This document shows, one piece after another, positions 33,401 to 48,400 of a DNA stretch of 64,000 nucleotides; positions within the stretch are counted from its first letter, which is position 1, and each line of letters starts with the position of its first letter. The notes beneath the pieces were generated by a model that saw nothing but the letters and a program-made list of their open reading frames with translations, made no database searches and was not told the DNA's origin. The stretch is from contig JAGVSM010003420.1 in NCBI GenBank assembly GCA_022494885.1, positions 124,001-188,000 of the forward strand. Reading direction: 5' to 3'. The position numbers and the translations under genes are program-made. Source of the DNA: Micrasema longulum. Its lineage: Eukaryota > Arthropoda > Insecta > Trichoptera > Brachycentridae.

Positions 33401-36400
33401 TCGGGTTGATGTTACTACTAAGTTGTAATCTCAAATCGGATTCCACTTGTAATCTGTTTCTGTATTTGTTTTTTAGTATATACAAGAGCAGAGAATGCCT
33501 TTTCACAGGGGTATGTGGTTGAGAAAATGCTTCATTTGATATTTCCTTATAATCTTTATTTTCATTCACCCAAAAACTTGATTAAGAGTATTCTTTGAAA
33601 TTACATTTCAATGCTGAATCACAAGATATTTCTATTAATTAGATTTCCTGGACCATTGTCAAGCCAGTAATATAATATATTCGCTGTGTTGAGAAAAATA
33701 TTAAATGTGGGAGGAATTGAACCTGGAAATTTACTGTACCTAGTCAAAGGTAAATGCTAATGCATAGTTCCCAGGACGATTCTGCCTTGTCCCAGCTTCA
33801 GACCTATTGTTCTAGTGTGAACATAAATTTAGAGGACAGGACAACGGACTAAGACGTCTTAGAAATAGACGGGTAGGCTATCTCTGCAGGACAATGGCTT
33901 ACCCCAACACCGTGCTGTTTGACGCGTGTCAATTTTTACCGCATTCTGCATTTGAACTACAGTGAAATTGTTCCACTGTCTTGTCCTACGCGGTCGAGCC
34001 GGGACTGGGCAGTATTGTTCTGTCTATTATATTGTCCTCGTATGAACTCTGCTTAACCTCAACAAACCAGACATGTAATAACGTTGCCTCAAAAGCAAAA
34101 GAGCATTTCTGAAATTTTTAAGGTTTTGAGTTATGAATGATTTGTTTGTATTTTTCTGTAAAATGTTTTGCATTTCAATTGCATTCTAATCTTTGAGTTA
34201 AAAATCACTTGTGTTCTGAATTTCAATAAAAAAATAGTGAGAAATAACCTTCACACGAATTCGTATCACTCTGAAAACTGTTAAAATGAATTTTTCTCAG
34301 AAGTCAATTTGTGTACAAGTGCCACTTTGCCTTCGAAGCAACGATAATGTATGTACAACTCACTTTTGCATATAAACCTAAATTAACCTAACAAACGCTA
34401 TGTTATTCAGTATTATTTGACGAGGAAAAATAGGAAGACTAATTACCTCAAACCGCCACTTAAAACTCCAGCGATGAATAATCCCGGGAAACTAAAAATA
34501 TGCCTAATTTTATCTATCACGAAGAATGGAAATATTTGATCAGCTTCTCCGACTAACTGAAAAGGAAAATTGCTTTTTATTCTCACATTTGAACTAAACA
34601 TTTTATTAAACATGAATTGAATTTCATAGTGAACTTACACCTCTTTCTATGGGATCACAGCCAAAATAAACAGAGTACACTAAAATACCAGCGTATACGC
34701 TCATAATCATCATTCCAGTTATGGCAATCCAGTAAATGACTAATACTCTGGAAGAAAACAGATCATTATTAAATTTGTAATATTTTCATAGTCATAGAAG
34801 TTTCGGATCGGGTAATAGCGTCTATTAATTAATAAAGATTTGTACCGTGTCACAGTCATTGCTATATGGAGCTTGTTAATCTGAAATTTGTGTCGTTTCA
34901 CAGTCCACACTTTTCTGTATTTTATCTATCACCGAGTACTATAATAATTTTTGATCGCATTTCATCACCTTTGTCTATTTTGTCAGAATGAATCTTGGTT
35001 GCGTCTTTTATGTTTAGTGACTCTGGTCTCCCTAAGATTGCAGGCTCGGAGATAACTTGATGTAGAGTTTTTAACTCATAAAAACAAAGAGCTGGTGTGT
35101 TCCCTTTCTCTCATATTTTTCCTATCAGTCTGTCCGATGTACAGTACCTGGCAGTTACAGTACCTAAAGTTCATCGTGCTTAAGAAAGAGACTGCTGACT
35201 TTATACAGCGTCGTCTCTGTTGCACGAGTCCAGTATCTGTATTAATGTATGAATGACAAGACGACGCTCTACAAAGCTGAAGCTAGCCGACTAGGCTGGC
35301 CGCGCCGTCTCTTTCTTAAGCCCAACATACTCTTTTAAATGCTGATACTGTACATCTTTGAACAGTTTACAATTCAATCGGTTTCAAGAGAAGTCCTGGT
35401 TTTAAGCTGACATCTAAAGATCTGTGATTTTCGTACATGTCATTTTTAAGTTATTGATACATTGACTGAAAATATGTAATTCGAAATTGATTTAGTAGAA
35501 CCCACCAAACCATAAGAAATATAAAATTCTTCAAAAGGGAGGAGCTATGTAGATTAAATATACATCAAATAAATGTAATAAATTTCCGGAGATATTAAAT
35601 AAACCAAACAACATTATATTTTTTTATTTCTAGATAGGTACTGCATTTATTTTGACCACATAATTTAAAATACTAGAAATGGAGCTAAGTGACCATTTCT
35701 AAGTTTCAGCGGTGACTAGATTTCTCAGACTGTTTGGGAGCTGATAAAATTTTATATTATAATTTATTGTAAAAATTGATTGTTGATTTTACTCATGATT
35801 TTACTGATGCTAGCTGTGTATTTTATTTATATTTAGAAAATTGTAATCAGCAATGCGTTCAAATCCTCCTGCATTTTAAAAATCTATCAAAAAAATTTAG
35901 CCACCAGTTAAAGTTAACGAGTTATCCATATATTGTAGATATTATGAAATTAATTTTCAAAGAACTTACATTTTCACATCTTTAATATTTGGAACAGATG
36001 TGAACCGTTGAATACTGTCTTGCTGTGCAACCAGTACACACATTATGTCAAAAAATGATCCAACAATCATTGTCCAAAAAGTATTCCTTACGAATGGATT
36101 CATATTGAAACTGGAAATATTAAAATGTTATTGAAAACAGCTAAACAAAAAACATGAATACAAGTAATTCTAAAAGGTTTATTAATAAGAAGATTTGAAC
36201 CTATGTTCTTTTCACTACCAGAAAGGTGTTCTGGCTAATGGCGAAGCAAGAGAACTTAATAGTTGTGTATCTGTTGTAACAATGATTACTGATATTAACC
36301 CTTTATTATACTGACTACCGATATCACCCTCTAGGTATAAAATTTATTAAACTGTGACAATTTTATTGTTTTTCAGCACAACAAACCAATAGGCAAATAA

Positions 36401-39400
36401 ATATGGTCTTTTTTATAACCTACATAGTTGGAGTTGTTCTGACGTTTCGGCTACCGTTGTAAGAGTCATGTTCAGGGTAAAATATGTGTTGTGTAGAAAA
36501 ACAATGTGTTTATATTCTAGTAGTTTGTACCATGTTGCAGTCGGCAGCAGGTACATTCAGAGTCATTTGTTGGTTGTCGTATGTATTGCAGGGAACCATA
36601 AAGCATTTAATTTTAATTGGGCTTAAATGAAACTGCATTACATACGACAAGCGACAAAACGACACTGAATGAACCTACTGCCGATTGCAACACGGTACAA
36701 ATTATTAGCACAAACACACATCATTTTCTTTTTCCATTTCCAACATGCCCAACACAATAACACATAGTTTACCCTAAAGATGGCTCCTCTAACAATAACT
36801 AAAATGTCAGAATAGGTCCAACCTATGCGGGGTCGCTCAAAAAATACCATACACATATCGCTAACAGTGGCCCTGAAAATCTACGCGGGTATTGTTTGAT
36901 TTATGGAGTAACTCAAGGAACGAAATTTTGTCTCCTTTTATTTCAAATGAATCGTATCACAATTTCACATTTTTCTTACTTGAATTGTTGAAATATCAAT
37001 TGTAAGAAAAGATAATTTTATTTAAATAAGATGATAAGTCTCATATTTCACATGTCCGCTTTTGTAAAATGTGATATTGTACTCACTCGCTGTGTCCAAA
37101 AATATGTTTTGAGTGGGCGTGGAACACCTGCTTTGCGGTTTTTAAATACGCTTACTAATTTCTTATGTTGTAGATGCTTGTCAGTGGGTGAAAAAGAACA
37201 ATACACTCCAACACGCAAATCAATTATTAAAAAAAATAAACGTATTTTCTTTTTGCACCTTGCCATGGAGCATGTCCTGTATAAGGTGATTTTTCAAATT
37301 CTTAAAATGATTAATTAATAGTTTTATCATACAACAGATTATGCAGTGGCATTGTATACTCTTCAGATATTACACTTTAGAAGATAAAATTATGAAATAT
37401 ATTTCTACACTATAGTGGAAAACAATCCTTTTAAACAATTGTTCCGTATCTATTTTCTTGGGAATTGAACCCTGGATGTTATGTGAGGTAGTTGAATGCG
37501 TTAACCATAGCGCCATGAGGTGAATCATTGTGTAGTATCCATTAAATGAACAACTGCAGTACTTGACTCACTCGAATATATCCAATATTCTACCTTGTCT
37601 AGCAGTTGTTAGGACTTCGTGGAAGCCATCAGCTCCATAAGTGCCAACTATTAATATGACAATGGAGACCATCACTAGAACAGATGTTTGGAAGCAATCG
37701 CTCCATACAAAAGCTTTCAGACCTCCCTAGAAACAAAAAAAAACATATTTTGCTTTCATCCATCAGGAAGCTCAGCCCTATGGGAAATTTAATATACAAA
37801 ATGTTTTCTTGCGTGCGTAAATTAGATCACTAAATTACATGGAAAAGTTTCTTGACAGTTCTATATTTATACAGGGTGTTCTTTAAACCCTGTCACATCC
37901 GAAACCACGATGGTCAGCATGGGCAAAAAGACATATTAGCATATTAAAAAAAATATTTAGAACAAAGAAAAATTTAAAAAATAAAATATTTGAAAAAACA
38001 AATGGTGGCTTACTCTTCTGCAGGGGAGAAGTGAGGGGAGCGCGGCGCAGTGTCAGACTCCCCCCTTTTCCCTCCTCGTTTCAGCCCTGCAGAAGTAAGC
38101 AACCATTTGCTTTTTTTAATATTTTATTTTTTTAAATTTTATTCGTTCTAAAAAAATATTTTTATGTGCCAATATGTCTTCTTGCTCATACTGATCATTG
38201 TGGTTTCGGATGTGACAAGGTTTAAAGAACACCCTGTATAATTAACTGTAAGGTTTTTGTTTGATAGATGAAACAAAAGGACTTTATGCTTTGATGTGTA
38301 TTTATTACATGCTAAATGTTGAATAAAATTAAGAATTATTTAGCTATGAAGCGTGAAAGCATAGAATTAAGAATAGTCAAGAAAGAGCGTAGAATCATAT
38401 TTGAATACATCGGACTGTGTCCAAAAACCCCCAAATTTCACCACGCGCCTGCGAGAAGTCGCCACGTAATGTTGCCAGATCGCAAAAAATATAATCATAA
38501 CACAAATTCAAGATACCTATATATATTTTTTAAGTTCTCTAAAATTTTATTGTACACGCGGAAACATTGATTTCACAACAGAGTAGATAAGAAAAGGGTC
38601 ATTCAATAACGGTAATTGAATTAATGAACTTTGAACTTAAAAAAATGTAACAAATTTATTTTACATAAAGCGGATATTATTTTTATGTCATGTTAAATAA
38701 TATATGATGATAAAAGTAGTGTAAAAAAATACTATCCTGGCAACACCAACAAAATGTTCATTTTGTTTTTTTTGACAATCTGACAGATAGAAAAATAATA
38801 AAATTTTTAAGTAATGCATTTGCCGCTTACGCATGAAATGTAATCCCACCCTGTTTCTTTTTGACCCCAGCAGTATTTCTACACTTACAAACGTCACAAC
38901 ACGGCATAGTTGAATTCAAATCGGGAGTTGCGTACCGAGCGACGTCTACATATAAACTAATGGGTCAAAACGTAAAACTACTGATTTAAGAGTAGTTTAG
39001 TCGCCTTCTGTTTGATGCGCGTATGCGGTTTCTGGACTATTCTTAATTCTATGCGCGAAAGTAACAGCAACAACTAATTAAACTGATCCGCACTACTTCA
39101 TGTCTGAACTGAACTCCACTGAACTACTGATGGTACATAAGGGTGCTACTGCTTTTGTAGTAGTTGTCCATAGTGTTCTATTTACTTCTGATGGGGGGAG
39201 ATTAATCATGTTCAATTTCCATTGCTGTCAGTAATTTGATATCAACCCTAGTACATCAGTATTTTTGTTTTTTAAAATTATTTTGTTGTTTACAGAAAAT
39301 GCACGATTCACCTTCTGTACTTTTTACTTACCACAGCAGTGTAAAAAATGCAGATACACGATACTCCTATTGATATGTAATACAAATTTAGTCCGGTTAC

Positions 39401-42400
39401 TGCAAAAATAAAAAGAAGGTCAGTTAATTATTCTAGAATTGTAACAATAAAATATATTTCACTTGTGTACAACCTACTTTCAATGGACAATGATCCATAA
39501 AGACAACGGTCCATAATGACAATTAGTAAGTACTACAATTATCAAAGAATACCTAATAGAGGTGGGTTGCGCACGGATTGTTGACAGGATCAAGCCAAAT
39601 ATGTAAAAAGTGTTTTTATTTGTAAGTTTGACATGATTTTACTGTGTTTAATATGCATTTAAGCTATATTTCCCTCGGCACGGGACATTCCAGTGAAGGC
39701 ACATTATTTTTAACTTTACACTACCCAATGAAGACGATCTTCCACATACCCATTACTTCCCATTACTCACACACATCTTCACATACCTACCAAAACCACA
39801 TTCTGTCAATATCTAACTGAACAAGATTTTTATAATTGTGTTTATGCGGAGAACTTATTTGGCTTTATTTTATGTTTATTTATAATGTTGTATATATTCT
39901 TTTTATTTATTTATTTATTTATTTTATTAGGTAAACAAACAGTATGTACACATATATTGCCAATTTCTTTGTATATTAGAGTAAGAAACTCACGCACACA
40001 CCAAAAAATTGTTTACACTTAATACAATAATTTAAATTATGTTCAATATAATAAATGTAAAAGTAACGAAATGAAAAAATATTTATATAAAAATAATGTT
40101 AAATGTCTGCTTCTCTCAAAATTTCAATAATTTTTGACCTAAATTTACATACATTATCACAAAAAATATCAGCCTCGGTAAATATACATATTGTTATATT
40201 GGTCGCATATTCTAGGTATTGTAGATTGTATTTTGTATTGCTGTTGATTTTCTTTTTAAAAAAATACGATAATTGGAGTATCAAAGTGATTTAAATTATT
40301 CCTATCAGTGGGCGATTAGTATATTAGGTATATTGTACACTAGCCTTTATAATTTATTTAAAAAATTGCCACCGAGTAAAATTTAAAACGATAAGTATGT
40401 CAGTAGCACGTGTCCTGTCAAAACTGTAATTTAGCTAGTGTTAAAATGATGATTTTTTGTAATTATTTTAAAGATTTGAAGTTATAATTGTTTCCGCTAC
40501 TTTCATTATTAGATAAAAAACGTTATTTCTTGTTTTCCTTATATTTTTCCGTGTTTTTTTTATGACATAACACCTGGACTGTAATCGAATGTGGATGTGA
40601 CCTTGGTATTCACAGCGCGATCGCTAATAAGTTATTTTAGCTATCAAAAGGCCTCACTGATAAACTTCGTATAAAGTAGCTTCTAGGCATAGTGGTAGAA
40701 TACGGAATACCACCCTTATTGTAATGGTAGAATAAGGTTGGTATTCCCATCCTTATTCTACCACTATGCCTAGGAGTAACTTTATACCAGGTTTATAATT
40801 AAGGCCCTAAAATTAAAATTATTCTATCCAGTGTGTCGTGTTATCGCACGAAATCAAGAAAACGACAAGTGCATATTTGAACATCTGATAGAGTCGATGT
40901 CGCAAGATCAGTACGATCAATAAGATTGGAAGAATCCCATACAAGGTAGGTAATTGCATTAATTTGTATTGGGGTTTGGTGGCAAAGTATATAAAGATGA
41001 CGCAATTGCAACTCCAAAATCCGCGAACCAGTAAAACCCGCAATTCGATCGCCTAGATGCTATTCGGTTAGTGGTGCGATCATTTTTTGGTGCCCGATGT
41101 AGCGTATTGTCTACATACCTAAAACATGAAATTAAGACTGAAAAAAAAAAATTGTTTTTCCCACAAAAAAAAAAACAGAAATATATGTTTTTGTTTAGAA
41201 TTAGAAAATTCGGGCAGCGTAAAAGGGGTTAATGTAAAATAAAACATACATTGTGAAAGAATAAACAAATAAATAAAATGAACAAATAGTAATTAATCAT
41301 TACCTTGACTTAAAGAAAGGGCCGGTACGTATATTGTAAAAGGCAGGTACAAAAATGAACTAAGTAAATAAATGGCTGAAGCCACGTTTTTGGTTGTTTT
41401 TGAAAATCTCATTTCCACATACTGAAATAAAGACATTAAAATAAAATAAATTATTATAAATAAATAATATATAAATTAGTGCTCTTGTAATCGATTAAAA
41501 TAGAATACAAATAATTTAACAAAAAAAGAAAGTGGTTCATGGTTGAGTAAATTTTTTTTTTAGTTCTTCAGGTTGTCAAATAATGTTAAAATACCTTTAT
41601 TTAAAAGCATTTAATTTTATATAACATTCCCAAGAACTTTTGGAAATAAGTTATTTAAATGTAATAAGGACAAGCATAATATTTATTTATAAACGTATTT
41701 ACACTATCATTTTTATGGATTACGCACAAAAACATAATTAAAATTGCCTTGTGTTGTATTTTATGTTTGTTTTTCTAATTTATTATTACATTAGGTATAT
41801 TGTTTATGTACCTTTTTTACTATATGGCCCGTCCAATTAGGCAGTGTTTTTTTTAATGTAAATTTGTCAATTGACTATTAAACTAAGCCAAAATTTTATT
41901 TTTTATTTTTATTTATCGTATTATCAGTGCTATGATTTTTAAAGTTTTGTATTTCTGAAATAACTCCGCGTGTGACGTCAGAGGTTCTTCTCTGTCAGTT
42001 CTTCCGATTGGTTAGTTTACGATAAGCTAACCGGATATCCTTCACAGCTCTCATATTATTGGCTGGTTCATATAAACCAGTGTTTTTATTGAATTTTTTT
42101 TTGTGCATTTTCAAAAAACTTTGCCGCACAATTTATAACTGTAATTTTTACCGCGCGCAAAAAATATTTTTTGTATCCAATTTCTCGTAGGGTTGAAGTT
42201 CCTCATTGAAATAATATTTTTTTCGTCGTTTTAATTACTTATTATTAAACAGGCACGTTTCACAGAATGCGGCGAAATTATAAAAATATAATAATAACAT
42301 TTTAAAAACTTGATAAATTGACTCTGCGTCGCTAGTATTTTGTGTGCTGAAGAAGTGTAAGATTTATTTAAGATGCTACCATCAAGTTCTTTTCGCGATG

Positions 42401-45400
42401 TTTCGGAAAAAAACTTTAAAGTTCATATCATTTGAATAAATCCGTAGCATGTAATGAAAAAAAAAATCAAAGCATTGTTGATTAAACTATCTGGTATAAG
42501 TATAAACATTGAAAAATAGTTTTCAGGCGTTGCCTAGTAGGTGACTTGGTTCAGCCGCATGAATCTCACCCGCATGATAAAGGTTTTAGCTCTTCTACTT
42601 CACAAAAGTCAACAGATGGAATAGTTGAGGAAATGTGTATGTTTAAACATGGGTAGAGTAGTGAATATTACACAGTGAGTAAAGTGGTCACTTAAACCAG
42701 CCAATGACAGATCAGAAGCCCTGTAAATACTAAGACTCCATATTCCCTTCTCAAAAATGTTCTCCTTCTCTGTTGCAACACATTTAGAACAAAATAAATT
42801 GTTTTACGAAAAAGTTTCACTAAAATTATACATTTTAAGTCAAATGAGGAAGTTTAGTGCAACGGGAAATTGTATTTTAAAAATGTTTCCTTACGCGCGG
42901 TAAAAATTAAAGCATTTTATTGTATGGCGAAGTTTCTCGAAAATATATTTCAAAAATCATAAAAATGAACAGCTTCGAACGACGTCATTAGTTTAATGAA
43001 ATCAACCAATGAAATGCCAGAGTGTTGTGATGTATTTCCGGTTACCGAGAAGCCAACCCACCAATCAGGACAACTCACTGTACAGAACTTCACAGGCGGA
43101 GTAATTTGAAAATCACAAAACAAAAAAAAATCATAGCGCTGATAATACAATATATGAAAATAAATAATTTTTTAAATTGGCTAAGTTTGATTGTCCATTA
43201 ACAGACAAAAAAAACTGAGGACATCAAAGCCAATATTCATATAGTCACTTTGTAAAGCGCCCCTGAGTTATTATATTTGGAAAATAGCGCTAAATTAGTT
43301 ATCCGTAATACTGATAAATTCATAATCGGGTATAGCTTGCCCACTACATACCGCACACCGCATCTGAGGACTAAGTCTCCTTGGCGGTGCCCACATACAC
43401 GGAAAATTTGCTCGTTGTCAAACGAAAAAAGCTGCCCGAAGGAGCTCTCTGAAATCTGGTAGCCTTAGCATCTTTGTGCCGAAAGAAAGTAATCCAGAAG
43501 TACATAATATGTACTTCATTGGATTGAGAAGAGAGGGAAGTGAATTCTTCACTAACTGGGATTAAGTTGATTGGACATGATCAATTCGCCGAAATGATTA
43601 CAAAACTTTTTAAAAGCCTTGAAATTCTTTTTTGAAGCCACCAGATCTGCATATCCGACAGGACCTATAAAAGGGCCACGGATAGTAGCGAGAAGCTCCA
43701 TTCGGTTATCATAGAGAAGGGGAAAGGGAATAATAATATAATATAATATAATATATATAATAATCGGGTATAATAAGAAATCGAGTGTACTCGTAAAAAA
43801 CCAAATAACTTATTTTTTTATCAAATATTAAATATAACAATGAAAATAAAAATTTACTCCAAAATACCACAACGATGTAATGTAATGTTCCATTTTTCAC
43901 ATTTTTCTACGGAAAATTAAGTTTTACAAAAATTACTTTCAAATAGGTATATTTTTAGCTGATAAAAAAATAAATATTTGCCCTCATATGATTCAATCTA
44001 AATTCACGTAGCCAAATATTTAAATTTGGGGTCCATTCCACGAGTTGTAAATAACTCACGATCAGAAAAATGAATTTCTAAGTTTTTCTTCATAGTACAG
44101 GCTAAATTTTCTTTAAAAAGTATACAGTAGCTCAATCACAAATAACTATCGATGTGCTAATAAGCGACGTGATAACAATTTATCACCATGGTTGTTTATC
44201 GTATTCGCGATCACAATGGAACATCCGTGAACACCTAATATTAAATGTCAAAATATTTACGTTTCGCGACGGAATTTCACCGGTGTAAATATAGAAAATA
44301 TTCCAAAACTGCTATTTTTATTTATTTATTTATTATTTATCATGCTATTTATTGCATTTAGCCGGCGGTTGGCAAGCCAAATGTCAAGAAAAGCAGTCGC
44401 CATAGTACCTAATTGTAATTTAATTTTCACTTTTTTCATTAGATACTCCTTACTATTTTGCAAATGCATTATATTGTATTAATTATTGTAGTAGACGCCG
44501 ATTTTTCGCCAGTGAACTGTTTTTATTTACGAGGAAAACAAAAAACAAACTGACACGAGCGTTAACTTAACGCTTTGACTTATGACTGCGATGAATTAAG
44601 CATGTTCATTATTGTTAATTGTGATCGCTCAAATGCTTAGAATGTTTTTTACTCTTGTGTGGCTGTGATGTCACACTAGTCGACACAGAACACAAGATTT
44701 GATATATTTATCTTATTTTTTAAAACGATAAACTCGTATTTTTCGTAATCTTCAAATTGACATATTTACACCGGATTTGTAAAGTAAAATTTGTGGAACT
44801 ATGCTGGATGTTAATACAAAAAAAATATCTTTGCTACGCGAAGAATGAATGTCCGCTAATTCGACAATACATTTTTATAAGAGAGAGCACGAAGATAGAA
44901 CACATAATAAGGAAGACAGAGACGCTGTTCTGTGGCGGGTGTTGGGTAAAACAGATTCAGTCTTCAGTCGGTTTATGACTGTGATGGGGGACGCACGCGC
45001 GTAATATGAGAAGCGTATTTATGATATTTATTTTATTTTGGTACAATAGGGCACATGTATATGTTTATTTGCATAAATTATGGAAAAGGAATTTTTAAAC
45101 AATACGTCTCTATTTTTTTTTTTTCAATGTCTGAACTTTAAAGTATTCCGTCTTTTACTAGTGGTAACACGATGTTACATCACCGCGCGAAAAGGGATTA
45201 TTTACCGTAGTCTTTTAAGAGTTAAGCACGTCGATAGTTATTTGTGATTGAGCTACAGGACTAGTTATATTTACCTCGTAGGAGTTTTGTAAATTCAGAT
45301 TAAAGAAAACTGGTAGGAAATAGTACCAAGTGCAAATCAGAGCAATAATCAAGATCGGGCAGTACATAATATAGAGAGCATTATGAGTGAAAACTTCTGC

Positions 45401-48400
45401 TGGGACACTTATTAATATAACTCCAGATGTGTGGCTGAAAAAAAAATTCGTCATTAGGTTTTTAAAAATTAAACATTTGAAAAATATAGATGTTTTACTC
45501 CCGGAGGGCGAGATTCTATTTGATTCATATTTTAATGTGGAACAAAATACACCGCCAACAAAAGTTTCAAATTTGCACGGTAAAAGGAAAATATCAGTTT
45601 TTTAAAAACATTTTTAAAGTAATAAAGGTCTATAAAATACTGTCCAGTAAAATTTATTTTTTTGCTAATTATTTCATCATCATCATCATTCCCTTTCCGC
45701 ACCTAATGGTACATAAAGCACTGCATTGGTACACCAATCGCAGTGTATCTTGAAAATATTTTTAACTGTTGCATGAAGGTAAGATGATCAGTCTTACGCT
45801 TCAGGTACCAGTCAAGGGACTATGAAATATTCTGGTGTGAAAACACCCTTTCAAATAAATATTTTATATTAACCATGTCGGGAATCGAACCCGAGACCTC
45901 TTAAATGGTAGGTAAACGCGACGTCGACAAATTATAAGTAGCAAAAATAATATTTTTAAATTTGTAATTTTGAATTCCGCAAAAACGGTCATTCCATTAG
46001 CCACGCTCCTAATACGTCGCAATTCATGTTTATTTGTTCCTGACATTCAAATGTGTTTAGAACATTATCACGAATCTTGACGTCACAACTGTCAAGGACA
46101 AACATGTTGCGTTTTTCTAGCGACGTAATTTTTGAAGTTCTTTTTTATGTATGAAAACATTTCTCCACAGTCAATGTCCATATTGATTTGAAAATACAAT
46201 TAATTATTCTAAGTCCATTTCATACATTTTTATCGGTAATCGTAGTATGTGATATTTCACTATTATTGGTTTAATTAATAATTTTATCAATGTGTTAATA
46301 ATATTTTCCCAGTGCTCAAAATATAGCGAGAACCCCGGACGAGTGTTTTTGACTCGATGGCTGCTCTCAGATAAATAATTCTGAATAAGGAAATGTATAC
46401 TGCCGTCATTAGCAAAAAATCATTTTTTTTTTTTTTAAATCATACAATAAGTAAAATATGAGCTAATCTTTTATAATAAATTTCAAAACATTTGATATAC
46501 AGCAATTAACAGTAAAAAAATATTTATTGTGTTCGCAGATAATTGGCAGTTCCATATTAAAATTTGGTAAGGTGCCCAAAATAAAATACTTACATTGGAT
46601 TTAATTCTCTTTTTTTTTGAAGAAATATTTGCGTTCTTATGATTTACACAAATATTCAATTTTGAGGGCCATTTTCAACGAGCTGTAAATAACTGACTAT
46701 AAGAAAATGGGAATCAAGTTAGGGTAGTGTGGGATTTAAACCACGGACCTTTGAGCCGTGAGTCCGAGACACTAGCCACGGGACCACAACCCGATTTATT
46801 CGATTTTTTAAATATACAAGAGTCTCCCCTCTTGAGGCCAATCAAGTGTTTTTTTTTGTACAAATTTTGACCGGTCTGCGTTTCGGTTGGCCGAAAAATA
46901 TTGCTTTTAGCAAAGCGAAAGCTCGCCAGAGAGCATATAATTTTGCACTTGAAGTTTTTAAAAAATATATACCGGAAAACCATACAACATGAGACTTGAA
47001 TGTAATTTGAGACGAAACTTTCGCGGCACATAATATTACATGTGGTATCATTGTTACTCAGGCAGCACTGGCAGTGTACTTCCAAAGTTTTTGCTTGTGA
47101 ACGTATAATTTCTGTCAAGAGGAAATTTAGACAGAGTAAGTAGTATTTATTTAGAAATTGACATTGATTTTTAATTCAAATATATTTTTGAATTACATAT
47201 GCTTCAAAACTCTATTATTAGTAAAAAACTGTAGTGATCTCTAAATCGATTTGATAATACGATATCGTGAAGCACTTTTCCATAACAAGTCAACCCCATG
47301 TTTGACACTTTCGGCGTAGGTTGGTAGAGGGAAACTAAATATTCCCAGAAATGAAAGTATTTTTTTGAAAGGTAAATTGAGACTATGTCTCAAATTAGGT
47401 GCATAAGTCTCAAATCTCTACTGATACTTTAATAATAAGGTAAAAATTAAATTATTTTATAATTAGGTACGACTCCAGTAGTTATTTTATTACAGAAAAG
47501 TGCAAACTGTAAAGATAGTGTATGCATTTTAATAATTGTTTATTGTTCTAGCCACGTTCTAGCATTATACAGGTCTCAAATTGCACAGTTTCAATTTTGA
47601 GTTTTAATTTTGTGTTTGATTGGATTTTTTTTATTTGATGACGTAAGCGTTTCAAATTATGTTATGCTTTTTAAAGCTGGAAATTTGTTTCATTTAATTT
47701 CTCTAATTGTGCATGACTTATTTACAATATTACTCGTCCAAACTGAATATTTTAAAATTTTAATTGTCTAATAATTAAACCTGTAAAATGCTATATGGGA
47801 AACTACGATTTTCTTTTTTTTAAATTAAAATTATTTATTGACAATTCTTGATAGAATTCCATTAATAATGATGTAATAACTTATATTTACATATAAGTTA
47901 TTAATTTAAAAAATACTTGGTACACACATTAGAGGGTGAAAGCGCTAATTGGTCAAAATAAATAAGTGGAAGTGTACTAAGTATTTTTTAAATCAATAAC
48001 TTATTTGTAAATATAAGTTATTACATCGTTACGATTTTCTTATTGTGTCTCATGTTTGCAACATTTGCAGGTAAATTGGGACAACAACAAAAGAATGAAG
48101 AATTTTAATATGTCCACAAATGTGTTTCAGGTTACAGAAGCATAGACTCAAATTTGTGTTAAAATTTGAAAGCGTTATTAAATACATAAAGATATGTTGA
48201 AGTTTAAAACTGTCTCAAGTTGTATGCTTTTACAGTATGTAGATTAAAAATATTATTAAAAAATTTAAATACCTAGCAACAAGTGAGAGAGCAACTGGGA
48301 TCACCTTCATTTTTTTCCCTCCGTCCATAAAGTCTCCTGTAGTCATATTTTTTTTGCCGAAAAATCCAAAATATATCCCAATCATTGTCGTTACTGAAAA

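Noticed and set aside
44757..44978. Possible transposase frame inside the 44125-45258 element
   Set aside because: Only 73 codons, no catalytic motif, atypical composition.
46714..47118. 134-codon minus-strand frame in the SLC5 intron
   Set aside because: Partly translation of a SINE head; no recognisable domain or splice signals.
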